From: Flavobacterium salmonis | GTDB lineage: Bacteria; Bacteroidota; Bacteroidia; Flavobacteriales; Flavobacteriaceae | Assembly: GCF_903819435.1 (NCBI RefSeq) | Contig: NZ_CAIJDP010000058.1 | Span: 1 to 64,000 of the forward strand | Direction of reading: 5' to 3' | Length of the DNA stretch: 64,000 nt | Shown here: positions 1 through 10,100 of the stretch, one piece after another | Layout: each line of letters begins with the position of its first letter | How positions within the stretch are numbered: the stretch's first letter is position 1 | Translations under genes and position numbers: made by a program | Notes under the pieces: generated by a model | Told to the model about the DNA's origin: nothing | Databases searched by the model: none | Seen by the model: only the letters and a program-made list of their open reading frames with translations

Positions 1-23
1 ATTACACTAAAAAGATACAAAAA

Positions 24-55
24 AAGGAGCAGAAAACTTTTAGCTTCTGCTCCTT
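24..55 (-). terminator. Intrinsic terminator hairpin, minus strand
   Basis: An 11-bp perfect inverted repeat (AAGGAGCAGAA at 24-34, TTCTGCTCCTT at 45-55) has a run of A on its left side, which is a T-run when read on the minus strand. No minus-strand gene is visible to its right inside the window, so what it terminates is unclear. Confidence 0.6.
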
Positions 56-343
56 ATTAATTAACAATTTATTTGTGAAAAGACTTTTTCAGTGCCCTCA
101 CATTTATCAACGGTTTTTTATTAAATCACATTGCTTTAGGACTGCTTCTATTGCAATTTTAGACCTTCAAACAAATTGCAGTTCCTACCCTTTTTGCTAT
201 AAAAGTTAAACCACATTTATCTGGAAACACATCAAGAAAATTAAAATATTTCCTAAATTCACTATTGCAAAAATTTGAGGAGAGAAATCAGCTTTAGACA
301 GCGGAAGCCTGAATATTGATTATACAAACAGGTTGAGACTATA

Positions 344-366
344 GTTCGAATCCCTATTTTTCTGCT
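344..366 (+). other. tRNA 3'-end-like fragment
   Basis: GTTCGAATCC at 344-353 matches the usual T-loop of a tRNA gene and is followed by a short AT-rich tail and a terminator hairpin, as at a tRNA 3' end. No matching acceptor, D-arm or anticodon arm is visible in the 90 bases upstream, and the T-stem pairs poorly. It may be a decayed tRNA 3' end, such as is left at an integration site, or chance. The rest of 56-600 shows no convincing coding sequence. Confidence 0.2.
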
Positions 367-367
367 G

Positions 368-393
368 AAAGCACATAAATGAGGTGCTTTTTT
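368..393 (+). terminator. Intrinsic terminator after tRNA-like fragment
   Basis: AAAGCAC (368-374) pairs with GTGCTTT (384-390) and is followed by a T-run to 393. It lies directly after the tRNA-like fragment and about 210 bases before the first gene. Confidence 0.55.
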
Positions 394-601
394 ACATTTC
401 AATACTTTCCTTATTTTGCAAAAACCTATATTTTACAAGACTTACGGCTCGTTTTTATAATTAGTAAATGAATTTATTCCATTTTAAGAATTTATGGGGT
501 AATAAAATGTATAGAAAAATATCAATACTTTATTTTAGATCATTTTTGTTGTAAAGTTCTAACCCAAATTATTATATTTATAGACTTTCCCCTTTGATAA
601 A

Positions 602-2590
602 ATGAAAAATAAAGAATACCCAATACCACACAATGAAACGGAACGTTTAGCTGCATTAAAACGTTATAATATTCTTGATACACTTCCTGATCATGCTTTT
701 GACGATGCAACAAAATTGGTTTCTTATATATGTGGTGTACCAATCGCTCATATCTCTTTCATAGATGAGAGCAGACAGTGGTTTAAATCTGAAATTGGAG
801 TTGGGGTATCAGAGGTTCCACGGGAAATTAGTTTCTGTAACTATACCATTATGGAATCTAAAATGGTTGAAATCCCAGATACCTTTTTAAATGAACGCTT
901 TAAAGATGATCCTAATGTCACAGGAGGATTTAATGTACGATTTTATGCCGGTATTCCACTTACAACACCAGACGGTTATAACATAGGAACTCTATGCGCC
1001 GTAGACCATCTTTCTAAAGAGCTTAATGAAGACCAAAAAAATGCTTTATCAATTATTGCGAAGCATGTGATAAACCAATTGGAATTATCAACAAAAAACA
1101 TTGAACTCAATACTCAGAGAAAAATTGCCGAACGTGCCGTATTGGCAAAAGATAGTTTTTTAGCAAACATGAGCCATGAAATCAGGACCCCGTTGAATGC
1201 TATTATTGGTTTTACAGACTTATTGGCCCAAACAAAATTAGATGTTACGCAAAGGGATTATATTGACAGTGTACAAATTGCAGGAGAGAATCTGCTAATT
1301 ATTATTAATGACATTCTGGACCTTTCTAAAATCGAATCCGGAAATTTGACTATTGATGCACAGCCCTTTAATTTAAAAAAGACACTTAAACATGTGTATA
1401 ATTTACTAAAGGTTAAAGTGCCTTCGACTGTTGAATTCAATCTCTTTCTTGACGCTGATTTACCTGAAACTGTAATTGGTGACCAGGGAAGATTAAACCA
1501 GATACTGGTTAACCTTACCGGCAACTCTCTTAAGTTTACCGAAGAAGGTGAAGTTACAGTATCTGTAAAAAAAACAGCAGAAACTGAAGATTATTACTCA
1601 CTTAAATTCTCTGTTAAAGATACCGGAATAGGTATACCGGAGGACAAACTCAAAACTATATTTGAACGCTTTACACAAGCAGAAGAAAGTACGACACGAA
1701 GATTTGGCGGTACCGGACTTGGACTTAACATTGTAAAACAGTTAATAGAACTTCAAAATTCTGAAATTCATATAAAAAGCAGACAAGGATACGGTTCAGA
1801 ATTTTTCTTTGTACTTTCTTATAAAAAGGCGAATCCTATTGAAACAAAAAATGAAACAGTATTAAAAGAAGATCTGGGTAAACTAAAAATTCTTCTTTGC
1901 GAAGACAATGCTTTAAACCAGAAACTTGCAAAAAATGTGATTCATAATTTTGGTTTTGAATTAGACATTGCAGAGAATGGTCAGGAAGGAATTGATCTGT
2001 TGTTAAAAAATGAATATGATTTGGTATTAATGGATCTTCAGATGCCTGTAAAAGATGGCTACCAAACTACTGAATATATTAGATGTGAAATGAATTTAAC
2101 CATTCCTATAATAGCCATGACTGCACATTCTCTGGTCGGAGAGCAGGAACTGTGCTACAATGTAGGAATGGATGCTTATGTGCCTAAGCCTTTTAAACAG
2201 GCAATGCTTTTAGAAGCTATAAAATCAGTCATCAATAAAGATATAAAGCTCCCTGTAAAAAGAAAGATTGATTTCTCGTTTTTAGATGAAATGTCTTATG
2301 GTGATCCCAACTTTATTCAGGAGATGATAGCTTTATTTATACAAAAAATTCCAAATGAAGTGACTCAGCTTGAAGAAGCATTTAACAAGAATGATTATGA
2401 TGGTGCAAAAAAATTAGCACATAATATGAAATCCAGTTTCAATATTTTCATGTTAGAAGACCTTTCTCATTGTTTGTCTTTTATTGAGCAAGAAGCCATT
2501 ACGGGACAATTTACCACTAAAAGTGAAGACAGTAAAAATATCTTACATTGTGGTGTTATTGAAGTAGTTAAAATCTTAAAGGACCTATGA
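602..2590 (+). CDS. GAF-domain hybrid sensor histidine kinase with receiver and HPt domains
   Basis: A soluble multi-domain phosphorelay protein of 662 residues. An N-terminal GAF domain (about 20-165) precedes a dimerisation/phosphoacceptor helix with H192 in the motif MSHEIRTPLN. A HATPase domain (about 290-410) shows the N box and the GTGLGL lid. A receiver domain (about 430-550) has phospho-acceptor D478, and a C-terminal HPt domain has H607 in AHNMKSS. No signal peptide or membrane span is visible, so the GAF domain should sense a cytosolic ligand or redox state. The complete His-Asp-His relay suggests that the HPt passes phosphate to the single-domain receiver encoded 75 bp downstream. 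The context is a signalling/glycosyltransferase cluster; the signal is unknown. Confidence 0.93.
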   Translation: MKNKEYPIPHNETERLAALKRYNILDTLPDHAFDDATKLVSYICGVPIAHISFIDESRQWFKSEIGVGVSEVPREISFCNYTIMESKMVEIPDTFLNERFKDDPNVTGGFNVRFYAGIPLTTPDGYNIGTLCAVDHLSKELNEDQKNALSIIAKHVINQLELSTKNIELNTQRKIAERAVLAKDSFLANMSHEIRTPLNAIIGFTDLLAQTKLDVTQRDYIDSVQIAGENLLIIINDILDLSKIESGNLTIDAQPFNLKKTLKHVYNLLKVKVPSTVEFNLFLDADLPETVIGDQGRLNQILVNLTGNSLKFTEEGEVTVSVKKTAETEDYYSLKFSVKDTGIGIPEDKLKTIFERFTQAEESTTRRFGGTGLGLNIVKQLIELQNSEIHIKSRQGYGSEFFFVLSYKKANPIETKNETVLKEDLGKLKILLCEDNALNQKLAKNVIHNFGFELDIAENGQEGIDLLLKNEYDLVLMDLQMPVKDGYQTTEYIRCEMNLTIPIIAMTAHSLVGEQELCYNVGMDAYVPKPFKQAMLLEAIKSVINKDIKLPVKRKIDFSFLDEMSYGDPNFIQEMIALFIQKIPNEVTQLEEAFNKNDYDGAKKLAHNMKSSFNIFMLEDLSHCLSFIEQEAITGQFTTKSEDSKNILHCGVIEVVKILKDL

Positions 2591-2665
2591 TAAAAGAGAA
2601 ATATACTATAGCTTTACGTATCTGATTTTTAAGATACGTTTTACTCAATACAAAATTTAAACCAA

Positions 2666-3031
2666 ATGAATATAGTTATAGCTGAAGATAATGAAATCCT
2701 ACGCAAATCACTATCTTTTTTCTTAACGGCTAAAGGATTTACTGTTGACCAGTTTTCTGATGGTCAGGAGGCACTCGAGGCTATTGAAAAAAATAATTAT
2801 GACCTAATCCTCACTGATATTAATATGCCAGGGAAAAGCGGAATGGAAATTACACAATATGTAAGACAAAATATTAATTCAGATATTCCGATCATTATAT
2901 TTACTTCTTCAGGTGTAGAACAAACAGAATTGGATTCTTTTGACATAGGCGCAAACGAATTTATTGCTAAACCTATTAGCCCTGCTGTTCTTTTTGTAAG
3001 AATTAATAAATTACTTAATATCCGTTTGTAA
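2666..3031 (+). CDS. Single-domain response regulator (CheY-like)
   Basis: This protein of 121 residues is only a receiver domain. The acidic pocket is in IAEDNE at the N-terminus, the phospho-acceptor is D51 in LTDINMP, T80 is the conserved Thr/Ser, and K102 lies in AKPIS. There is no output domain, so it must act by protein contact. The likely donor is the HPt domain of the upstream hybrid kinase. The likely partner is the HEAT-repeat membrane protein that starts 10 bp downstream or the glycosyltransferase after it. The pairing is inferred from gene order. Confidence 0.93.
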   Translation: MNIVIAEDNEILRKSLSFFLTAKGFTVDQFSDGQEALEAIEKNNYDLILTDINMPGKSGMEITQYVRQNINSDIPIIIFTSSGVEQTELDSFDIGANEFIAKPISPAVLFVRINKLLNIRL

Positions 3032-3041
3032 TGATGTAAAT

Positions 3042-3878
3042 ATGGTAAAAATCTGGGAACTTTATAAAAACAGTCACTGGGTAGAACCTTTTCTAATAGG
3101 TTCAATTTTCTTATTTATAGGAATATCAGCCGTCCTTTACTTATTAATTATTGAAAGCCGCACCAGAAAAATAAAACAGGAAAAACTCAGAAATGAATAC
3201 GACCTAATTATTGTAGAATTAATGTATTCAGTGGTTTTTATGGACGCTCCTTTTTCTTCGGTAAAAGAAGATCAAAATTATGAGATGTTTTTAAAAGACA
3301 AGTACTTCAGAGAAGTATTAACAGAATCGGTGATCAATCTTCATAAAAATTACGATGGTATTTATGCAATAAAGCTTGAAGAATTTTATAAAGAGTCCAA
3401 ATTGATCAATGGCTCTTTAAAAAAACTTAAAAACCATAAATGGGAAGTTAAATGCAAAGGAATTACAGAATTGGCAGAGATGAATATTACTGATGCTTTT
3501 GATACTGTTGTAGCTATTTCTAAATCCAAAAATAAAACCTTAAAAATCACAGCCATAAATGCCTGTATTAAACTCGGAGGAACAACAGGAATTATTCATC
3601 TTACAGAACATCCTTATCCTATTGATAACTGGACCCAGCTAAATATTATAAATGCTTTCAAAAAACATGATATTGGCGATACACAAGGTGTCGAATACTT
3701 GCTTGAATCAAAAAATTCTACAGTTGTGGCACTTGGACTAAAGCTTATTAAAGAACTTAAGTTTACACAAAAACTTTCTCATGTAAAAGAATTGGCAGAG
3801 AGGGCTCCAAACACACAAATACAGTATGAAGCACAAAGTATAGTACAGGCACTAACCGTAAACCTTATAAGTAAATGA
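3042..3878 (+). CDS. Membrane-anchored HEAT-repeat protein
   Basis: This protein of 278 residues has one N-terminal membrane helix (about 15-40) followed by a basic stretch and an all-helical cytosolic part. Segments such as LKNHKWEVKCKGITELAEM and LVVALGLKLIKEL-type helices resemble HEAT/armadillo-like repeats. It overlaps the glycosyltransferase start by four bases (ATGA at 3875-3878), which suggests translational coupling. An adaptor linking the response regulator to the membrane glycosyltransferase is a reasonable reading, but no catalytic motif is visible and the role is inferred from context. Confidence 0.8.
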   Translation: MVKIWELYKNSHWVEPFLIGSIFLFIGISAVLYLLIIESRTRKIKQEKLRNEYDLIIVELMYSVVFMDAPFSSVKEDQNYEMFLKDKYFREVLTESVINLHKNYDGIYAIKLEEFYKESKLINGSLKKLKNHKWEVKCKGITELAEMNITDAFDTVVAISKSKNKTLKITAINACIKLGGTTGIIHLTEHPYPIDNWTQLNIINAFKKHDIGDTQGVEYLLESKNSTVVALGLKLIKELKFTQKLSHVKELAERAPNTQIQYEAQSIVQALTVNLISK

Positions 3879-5305
3879 TTTTTAATAGTGAAACAACATG
3901 GTTTATCGATGTTTACATACTCCTTATTCTTGGATATGCTGTCCTAATCATGTCATCCTATCTTATATTAGCCTACCTTTCTACAAAAGCGCTAAGGAGT
4001 TATCTAAAAAAAAATAGTTTTGTAGATTATGAAGCCCTGCTTACCAGCGAATTTGCACCAAAACTTTCCTTAATTGCCCCTGCCTATAATGAGGGTTTTA
4101 CTATTGAAGAAAATGTAAAATCCTTACTTTCTTTAAACTACAATAATTATGAGGTAATTGTGGTTAATGACGGCAGCAAAGACAATTCGATGGAAATCCT
4201 GATTAACACCTACAATCTTGTCCTCACAGAACTTGCGGTCGATTCAAAAATCGAAACCAAAAAGGTTAGAGGAATATATACTTCCGGAAATGCTGCGTTT
4301 AGAAAACTAATAGTTGTTGACAAAGAAAATGGAGGCAAAGCTGATGCTCTAAACGTAGGGCTTAATATTGCACAAAACCCTTACGTAGTATGTATTGATG
4401 TTGATTGTATCCTTGATAAAGATTCGTTATTAAAATTAGCAAAACCTTTTTTAGAATCTTATGGCAAACGCATTATTGCTACAGGCGGTGTCGTACGAAT
4501 AGCAAACCAGTGTGTTATCAGGAATGGTCGTTTAGTTGAAATAAATATCCCTGATGCTATATTACCAAGAATACAGGTTTTAGAATATCTCAGAGCTTTT
4601 CTTTTAGGAAGAATGGCTTGGGGCAGGCTCGATGGGCTATTGCTGATCAGCGGCGCATTTGGTGCTTTTGACAAAGAAATAGCTTTATTATCAGGAGGTT
4701 ACAACACAAAAACGGTAGGTGAAGACATGGAACTTGTCGTAAGAATGCGCCGTTACATGGTTGAAAATAAATTGCCTTACTCGGTTAGTTATATCCCGGA
4801 CCCGCTTTGCTGGACAGAAGCACCTGAAGATTTCAAAATATTCAAAAAACAGCGCAGCCGCTGGATGAGAGGAACAATCGAAACACTTACTCTTCACAAA
4901 AAAATGTTCCTGAACCCTAAATACAAATTATTAGGAATGCTTAGTATTCCTTACTGGACATTTTTTGAATTTCTGGCTCCTGCAATAGAGTTTACAGGTC
5001 TCATAATAACACTCTTATTTATATTTTTTGGTTTTATTAACTGGCATTTCTTTTTTTTATTGCTCCTGTTTGTTTACACTTTTGCCGTATTTTTTTCGGT
5101 TATAGCTTTATTTAGTGAAGAGTTTACTTATCATAAGTATCCTAAAAAAGCTGATTTTTTTAAGCTTCTGCTAGCTGCTTTCATAGAACCATTGTACTTT
5201 CATCCGCTTACGGTATATGCTGCGCTGGTTGGTTATAAAGAAAAAATTATGGGAACTAAAGGCTGGGGCGAAATGACCAGAAAAGGATTTAATAAGAAGG
5301 AATAA
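3875..5305 (+). CDS. Processive family-2 glycosyltransferase (PgaC/cellulose-synthase-like)
   Basis: A membrane glycosyltransferase of 476 residues. One N-terminal transmembrane helix (about 12-35) precedes a GT-A domain with APAYNEG, VNDGSKDNS, the DVDC metal-binding DxD, a GED acceptor motif and KQRSRW, which fits the QxxRW motif of processive synthases. Three or four transmembrane helices follow (about 370-460). This arrangement matches enzymes that polymerise and extrude beta-linked polysaccharides such as poly-N-acetylglucosamine or cellulose. No deacetylase or outer-membrane porin gene lies next to it, so the product cannot be named. Synthesis is probably controlled by the kinase and regulator encoded upstream. 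Confidence 0.9.
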   Translation: MIFNSETTWFIDVYILLILGYAVLIMSSYLILAYLSTKALRSYLKKNSFVDYEALLTSEFAPKLSLIAPAYNEGFTIEENVKSLLSLNYNNYEVIVVNDGSKDNSMEILINTYNLVLTELAVDSKIETKKVRGIYTSGNAAFRKLIVVDKENGGKADALNVGLNIAQNPYVVCIDVDCILDKDSLLKLAKPFLESYGKRIIATGGVVRIANQCVIRNGRLVEINIPDAILPRIQVLEYLRAFLLGRMAWGRLDGLLLISGAFGAFDKEIALLSGGYNTKTVGEDMELVVRMRRYMVENKLPYSVSYIPDPLCWTEAPEDFKIFKKQRSRWMRGTIETLTLHKKMFLNPKYKLLGMLSIPYWTFFEFLAPAIEFTGLIITLLFIFFGFINWHFFFLLLLFVYTFAVFFSVIALFSEEFTYHKYPKKADFFKLLLAAFIEPLYFHPLTVYAALVGYKEKIMGTKGWGEMTRKGFNKKE

Positions 5306-5430
5306 TCACTAAAAAATTCATTAAAGCATTACAGCTATTGCTACTCACTGATAAATATTAAAACAATAAATTCAAAAAAAAACCAAAATAGATAAAGAGT
5401 TTTACTCCCAAAAATCAGATTAAAATCAAT

Positions 5431-6345
5431 ATGAACAAACAACATTCTATAGCTTTACTTACCTGCTGGTATGGAGATTACCCTTGGTATTTTCCTTATT
5501 TCATCAAGTCTTGTATTTATAATCCAACAATTGATTTCGTAATTGTAACCGAAAATACGCAAGAAATCCCAAATAAACCGTCTAACGTTATCATAATAAA
5601 CAAATCATTAGATGAATTCAAAGCAGAGGCCAGCAAAAAATTGGGTTTTGACTTAAATTTTGATAACGCTTATAAATTATGTGATTTTAAACCCGTTTGT
5701 GGATTGTTATTTCAGGATTTTCTTGAAAAATATGATTTTTGGGGACATGGTGATATTGACATGGTTTATGGCAATATAAGAAGCTTTATCACTACCGATA
5801 TTTTAAACAAATATGATCTTATAAGTGCGCATAAGGACTTTATAACCGGTACATTTTGCCTGTATCGTAATAATGATTTAATGAGAACTTTGTTTATGGA
5901 AAGCCGGGATTATCAAAAAGTATTTTCTTCACCCGAATGGGTCGGTTTTGATGAATGTAATTCTTTATACGATGAATTGCAAACACCCGGAGTATCTGTT
6001 TTTGACTTTCCAAATCATATACAAAGTATGACTTATGTAGTACGTAAAGCTGAATCAGAAGGCAGGATAAAACCCCTTTTTGAACTTTATTTCTATAAAA
6101 CCATGCATAATAAAATGAGATGGGATAATGGAAATATAATCTATTCTAACAAGAAAGAGTGCTTATTTTATGATATGATAAAGTATAAAGCCGAATGTGA
6201 GAATAAGTCAGTAAATTTTCCGATACCTGATGTTTTTTATTTTAATAAAAAGGGTATTAATAAAAATAGCTTTTGGAGACTATTAGGATTAAAAATAATA
6301 CGTAAAAAGAAATCCTTAAAAAAAGTACAACTTTTTCATAGTTAA
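5431..6345 (+). CDS. DUF6625-type putative glycosyltransferase
   Basis: A soluble protein of 304 residues. It starts with LLTCWYGDYPWYFPYF and contains WGHGDIDMVYGNI, a DxD-type motif expected of GT-A glycosyltransferases. ITGTFCLYRNND and GFDECN follow in the second half. I recognise the family as DUF6625, often found in polysaccharide or cell-surface glycan clusters. It lies 125 bp after the membrane synthase and may modify or start the same glycan, but it could also be transcribed separately. The C-terminus is rich in Lys. The sugar donor is unknown. Confidence 0.7.
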   Translation: MNKQHSIALLTCWYGDYPWYFPYFIKSCIYNPTIDFVIVTENTQEIPNKPSNVIIINKSLDEFKAEASKKLGFDLNFDNAYKLCDFKPVCGLLFQDFLEKYDFWGHGDIDMVYGNIRSFITTDILNKYDLISAHKDFITGTFCLYRNNDLMRTLFMESRDYQKVFSSPEWVGFDECNSLYDELQTPGVSVFDFPNHIQSMTYVVRKAESEGRIKPLFELYFYKTMHNKMRWDNGNIIYSNKKECLFYDMIKYKAECENKSVNFPIPDVFYFNKKGINKNSFWRLLGLKIIRKKKSLKKVQLFHS

Positions 6346-6350
6346 AAATA

Positions 6351-6394
6351 AAACTCTTTTACGGTACTCTATACCATGAGTACCGGAAGAGTTT
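6351..6394 (+). terminator. Strong hairpin after the DUF6625 gene
   Basis: AAACTCTT (6351-6358) and CGGTACTC (6362-6369) pair with GAGTACCG (6378-6385) and AAGAGTTT (6387-6394), forming a long stem with a small bulge. There is no good T-run, so it could be a terminator or an RNA-stability element closing the 602-6345 run. Confidence 0.6.
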
Positions 6395-6616
6395 CATGAA
6401 ATTGATTGTTAGTCATCGTGAACGTTTATATAGCAACAAAACTCGACGTTTAGTGATTGTTATTGTTTTTTTTTATATTCTTAATTTACAACACTTTGAC
6501 TTAAAAGCATATTTATTTCAAACCTCTGATAATTATATAAGCCAATCCTCCAATTCTGTAAACTGCAGCAACCATAAATCTGTAATTTTAGATTTAAAAT
6601 AATAAACTACAGAATT

Positions 6617-6886
6617 ATGGAAAACTTAATTAATCAGGAGAATCTGGAAGATATCAGGGAATTTATTGAAAATAAGATAGCTGATGTACCGGCAAATTAT
6701 ATACTATATGGTGCAATTGGGTCTTTGCTTTTATCCTCCTACCTAAAAAAAATAGGCAAAAATCAGGCTAGTTCAGTAATTGTCAAACTATCGATCCCTA
6801 TAATAGCAATAGGGTTAGCAAAATATAAGGACGTTATAAAATCTGAATTTGAAACTTTAGCAGCTCCACAACCTGGTAATGCGTAA
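6617..6886 (+). CDS. Small membrane protein, unknown function
   Basis: A short protein of 89 residues with an acidic amphipathic N-terminus (about 1-25), two short hydrophobic segments (about 27-44 and 55-70) separated by a basic turn, and an acidic tail. It looks like a small membrane hairpin. I do not recognise a family. It is followed by a strong terminator hairpin, which supports a real transcript. It is separated from the glycosyltransferase genes by a hairpin and may be independent. Confidence 0.6.
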   Translation: MENLINQENLEDIREFIENKIADVPANYILYGAIGSLLLSSYLKKIGKNQASSVIVKLSIPIIAIGLAKYKDVIKSEFETLAAPQPGNA

Positions 6887-6898
6887 CTATTTACTACT

Positions 6899-6940
6899 TT
6901 CCTTATTATATTTCAAAATATAATAAGGAAGTATATTTTT
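6899..6940. terminator. Bidirectional terminator
   Basis: A 15-bp perfect inverted repeat (6899-6913 with 6916-6930) with only two bases between the arms, followed by GTATATTTTT on the plus strand. It separates the small plus-strand gene from the converging minus-strand pectin genes. Confidence 0.8.
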
Positions 6941-7058
6941 AGTTCTTGAAATAAGCTTCATCAGGAAGTTTCGTTTTTTTTGAAGTATGCATCCTTAAAA
7001 TATATTCAGGAATCTTCTTGCCTTTAAAGATAAAAGCAAAAGAGCAGAAACCCTGCAG
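6939..7058 (-). pseudogene. C-terminal remnant of an unidentified protein
   Basis: On the minus strand an open frame of about 39 codons ends in a stop at 6939-6941 and reads ...FKGKKIPEYI..., then RMHTSKKTKLPDEAYFKN. The composition is like a genuine soluble protein, not random AT-rich sequence. An in-frame stop at 7059-7061 bounds it upstream, and there is no start codon in a sensible place. It ends next to the terminator hairpin. I read it as the 3' end of a gene whose 5' part was lost, perhaps when the GH2 gene next to it was inserted. I do not recognise the family. Confidence 0.4.
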
Positions 7059-7103
7059 CTAAAAATGCTTTATGATTTCTGTTCCTGAAAAATAGGATAC
7101 CGC

Positions 7104-10100
7104 TTATTTTAACAGATTCAATAAAAGCTGCTGTCCTACGACATTTGCTTTGTTTTTAGCCGAAACGTTGAAAGTTTTCATAGAGGCATTTTCGCCATCA
7201 CCTTCTGCTTTTTTAAGTAGCTCATTTTCTTTTATGCAGCTAAAAACATCCAGCGCACAAAAAATGATTTTTCCGCGTCCGTGCGGCATTACAGTTAACG
7301 CTGAATATACTTCCTGCTTATGATCGGATACACAGCCAACAATAGTCTCTCCGTTGAACATTCGAAGTCCAACTCGGTTTTTATTGTACGTTGCAAAACA
7401 CTGGTATTCCCAATTGAATACACAGGATTGCGGTAAACCGTCGAACCATTTGGTTTCTTTTACAAAGTAATTCCCTCCGTACCACGATGTTCCTAATGTC
7501 TTGAATCCTCTGTAATCAGCTGCCTCTTTTTTAGCAAAATAAGTCGCCCAGATATCAATATCGTTGATTACGACAATAGTGTTTCCGTTATTTACCCATT
7601 CTAAAAGATCCGTAACCAATGGATTTCCGGTCTGTTGTGGCTTAAATCCACCTATTACCAGACAATTTCCGGATGGGTTTCCGCTTTTATAATTTTTAAA
7701 ATTTATTTTTTCAGAATCAAAATACTTCCCTACAATTCCCGTAGTATCGGCAACCATAATATTAGAGGCAATCTTTTCCTTATTCAGTTTTACAGCAAAT
7801 AATTCATCGGCTCCGGTGGCTATAACCCTATTGTCTTTCGAAACCAATTCGGCAGTAATCATAGTATATCCTTCTGTTTCCGGGGCAAAATTGTTTTTAG
7901 CAGACAATAATTCGCCATAGGTAGTTCCTCCGGCTACGTTTACCGGAATTGTTTTTATCCAGACTGTTTCTTTTTTGTTATTTGTCGCTTTAACTTTCAA
8001 ATCAAAGGCTCCTTTTATCTCTTTTTCGTTCACAATGAAAAAATCCACGACCGTCGTATCTTTTACAGATAAAACTTTGTTTGTCAGTTTTACGGCTACA
8101 TACAAAGGCTTATTGTAACGGGCAATTAAATCGGCATCCCCTTTTAAATTTCTGTAATTATCTACAATACCCGAATGGTTTTCCAGCTTCATGCTTTCCC
8201 AGCCGTTTACCGCATAACCATCAATTGTATTGTTTATTCGGACATTCTCAATCGTACGTCCCTGATAATAAAAAGATACATTTCCCATTTGTCTGGTCAG
8301 GCTGTCCACGTTTGGAAAAGACTTCTGGAAATCATTTTTCTTTAAGAAAGTGTCATAGGCATCGTACCATTTCAAATAATCGTCACTTTCCCAGCCAATG
8401 TTTTTGCCTTTTTTCAGAATTTCGTCCCTAATGAGCTGTAATCGTGGCGGTGTGCCAATTGCGCCTTCTTCTCCGTAATAGACAATTTCTTCTTTGTTGT
8501 CTGTGAACTTTGCATACTTTTTAGGATTGCTGTACAAATTATCATGATATACACCTGGGCCTCCGGCATGATGCTGGTCGAACCAACCGTAATTGTAAAA
8601 CCGATTGCTATAAGGCAGCAAGTGTAATTTAAAACGTGGATCAATTCCTGTTTTTATCGGGCCGTTACTCGAATTGTAGGTCATGATTCTGGTTGGATCC
8701 AGTTTGTGTCCCGCGAGCATCTGTAAACTGTCTTTTTTTTGAGGCTCTGCTCCTCTTTCGTTATGCATGTTATAAATTACAAGCGAAGGATGGCTCCTGT
8801 CCCGTTTGATCATTCTGAAGAACTTTTCGTCCCGCGCGGCAAAATAAAAATCAGATTGTTTTTTTTCCAGTTCATTTTTAGGATTGAATTGATTGGCCGG
8901 ATATTGATTTCCTCCAGGCTCCTGATAATACAGTAAGCCCATTTCATCGGCATAATCTAAAACGTTAGTCTGCCCAATAGTTCTGTGAAAATTCAGCATA
9001 TTCAAACCAACGGCTTTGGCATCTGAAATTTGTTTTTTTGCCAGTTCGTCACTTGGTGCAATTCCGTTTATCGGCCAAAATCCCCATGATATTGCGGTTC
9101 TTACGACAATGCGTTTGTTATTCAGATAAAACTGTTTGTCTCCATTAACTTCTTTGACTTCAAACCAGCGAAAACCAAATTTTTTCTCTGTGACATCTTT
9201 TACTTCTTTGTCGTTTTTAAAAGAGGCTTTAAAAACATATAAATTAGGATGATCAACGTCCCAAAGGTTTGCATTATCTATTTTTATGGAAAAAGACAGC
9301 GGTGTATTATCTCCTGTTACTACCTCAACGGGAAAGCTTTTTTCCCAAACGGATTTACCCGATTTTTTCTCTCTTACTTCTAATAAAACATTTCCTTTAA
9401 AAGCTGTTGGAGTGTTGTTTGTCAACGAAATTTCGGCATCGATTTCATTCACCTTCGGTTTATTTTTGATAAAAATATCATTTATAAAAACATGATCAGT
9501 GGCTACAAGACTTACTTTTCCGGTAATTCCGCCAAATCCGTGCGTAGGATTGGTACGATAGTCTCCCCACATATAATTGGAACTGTCCCTCCAGTCGAAA
9601 TTCCCGTTTGGATCGGTAATTCGGACCGCTACAGCATTGGATTTTCCTACTGTCACATAATCGGTAATATCTACGTCAAAAGGAGTTCCGTTGATTAAAT
9701 CATATCCTGCCAGTTTTTCGTTTACAAAAACCTCAGCCCTGAAACGAACGCTTTCAAAGTGCAGAACAATTCGTTTGCCTTTCATTGATAACGGCACCTT
9801 AACTTCGGTTGTAAACCAAGAAATCCCTAAATAATTACCTGAAACCCCAAAGGCATTTTTATTCCATCCCCAATGAAACTCTTCAACCGTTGCCGGAAGA
9901 TGTACCGCTTTGCTTTCGCCTTTCTGAAGTGCCTGCCAGCCACCGGTTGGAATATTAACAGGTATTTTTTTGACATCAACTGGCGGAGTAAATAATACAT
10001 CATTTTGCCATTGTGCCATTGGATCCAGCCAAAGTTTCCAGTTGTTATTAGATATATCCTGCACGATTCGCTGGTTTTGTGCAGAGGTAATAGCGACTAC

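Noticed and set aside
6396..6602. Plus-strand open frame of 68 codons after the DUF6625 gene
   Set aside because: It starts within two bases of a strong hairpin, has no family-like pattern and no supporting context; the composition is that of AT-rich noncoding DNA.
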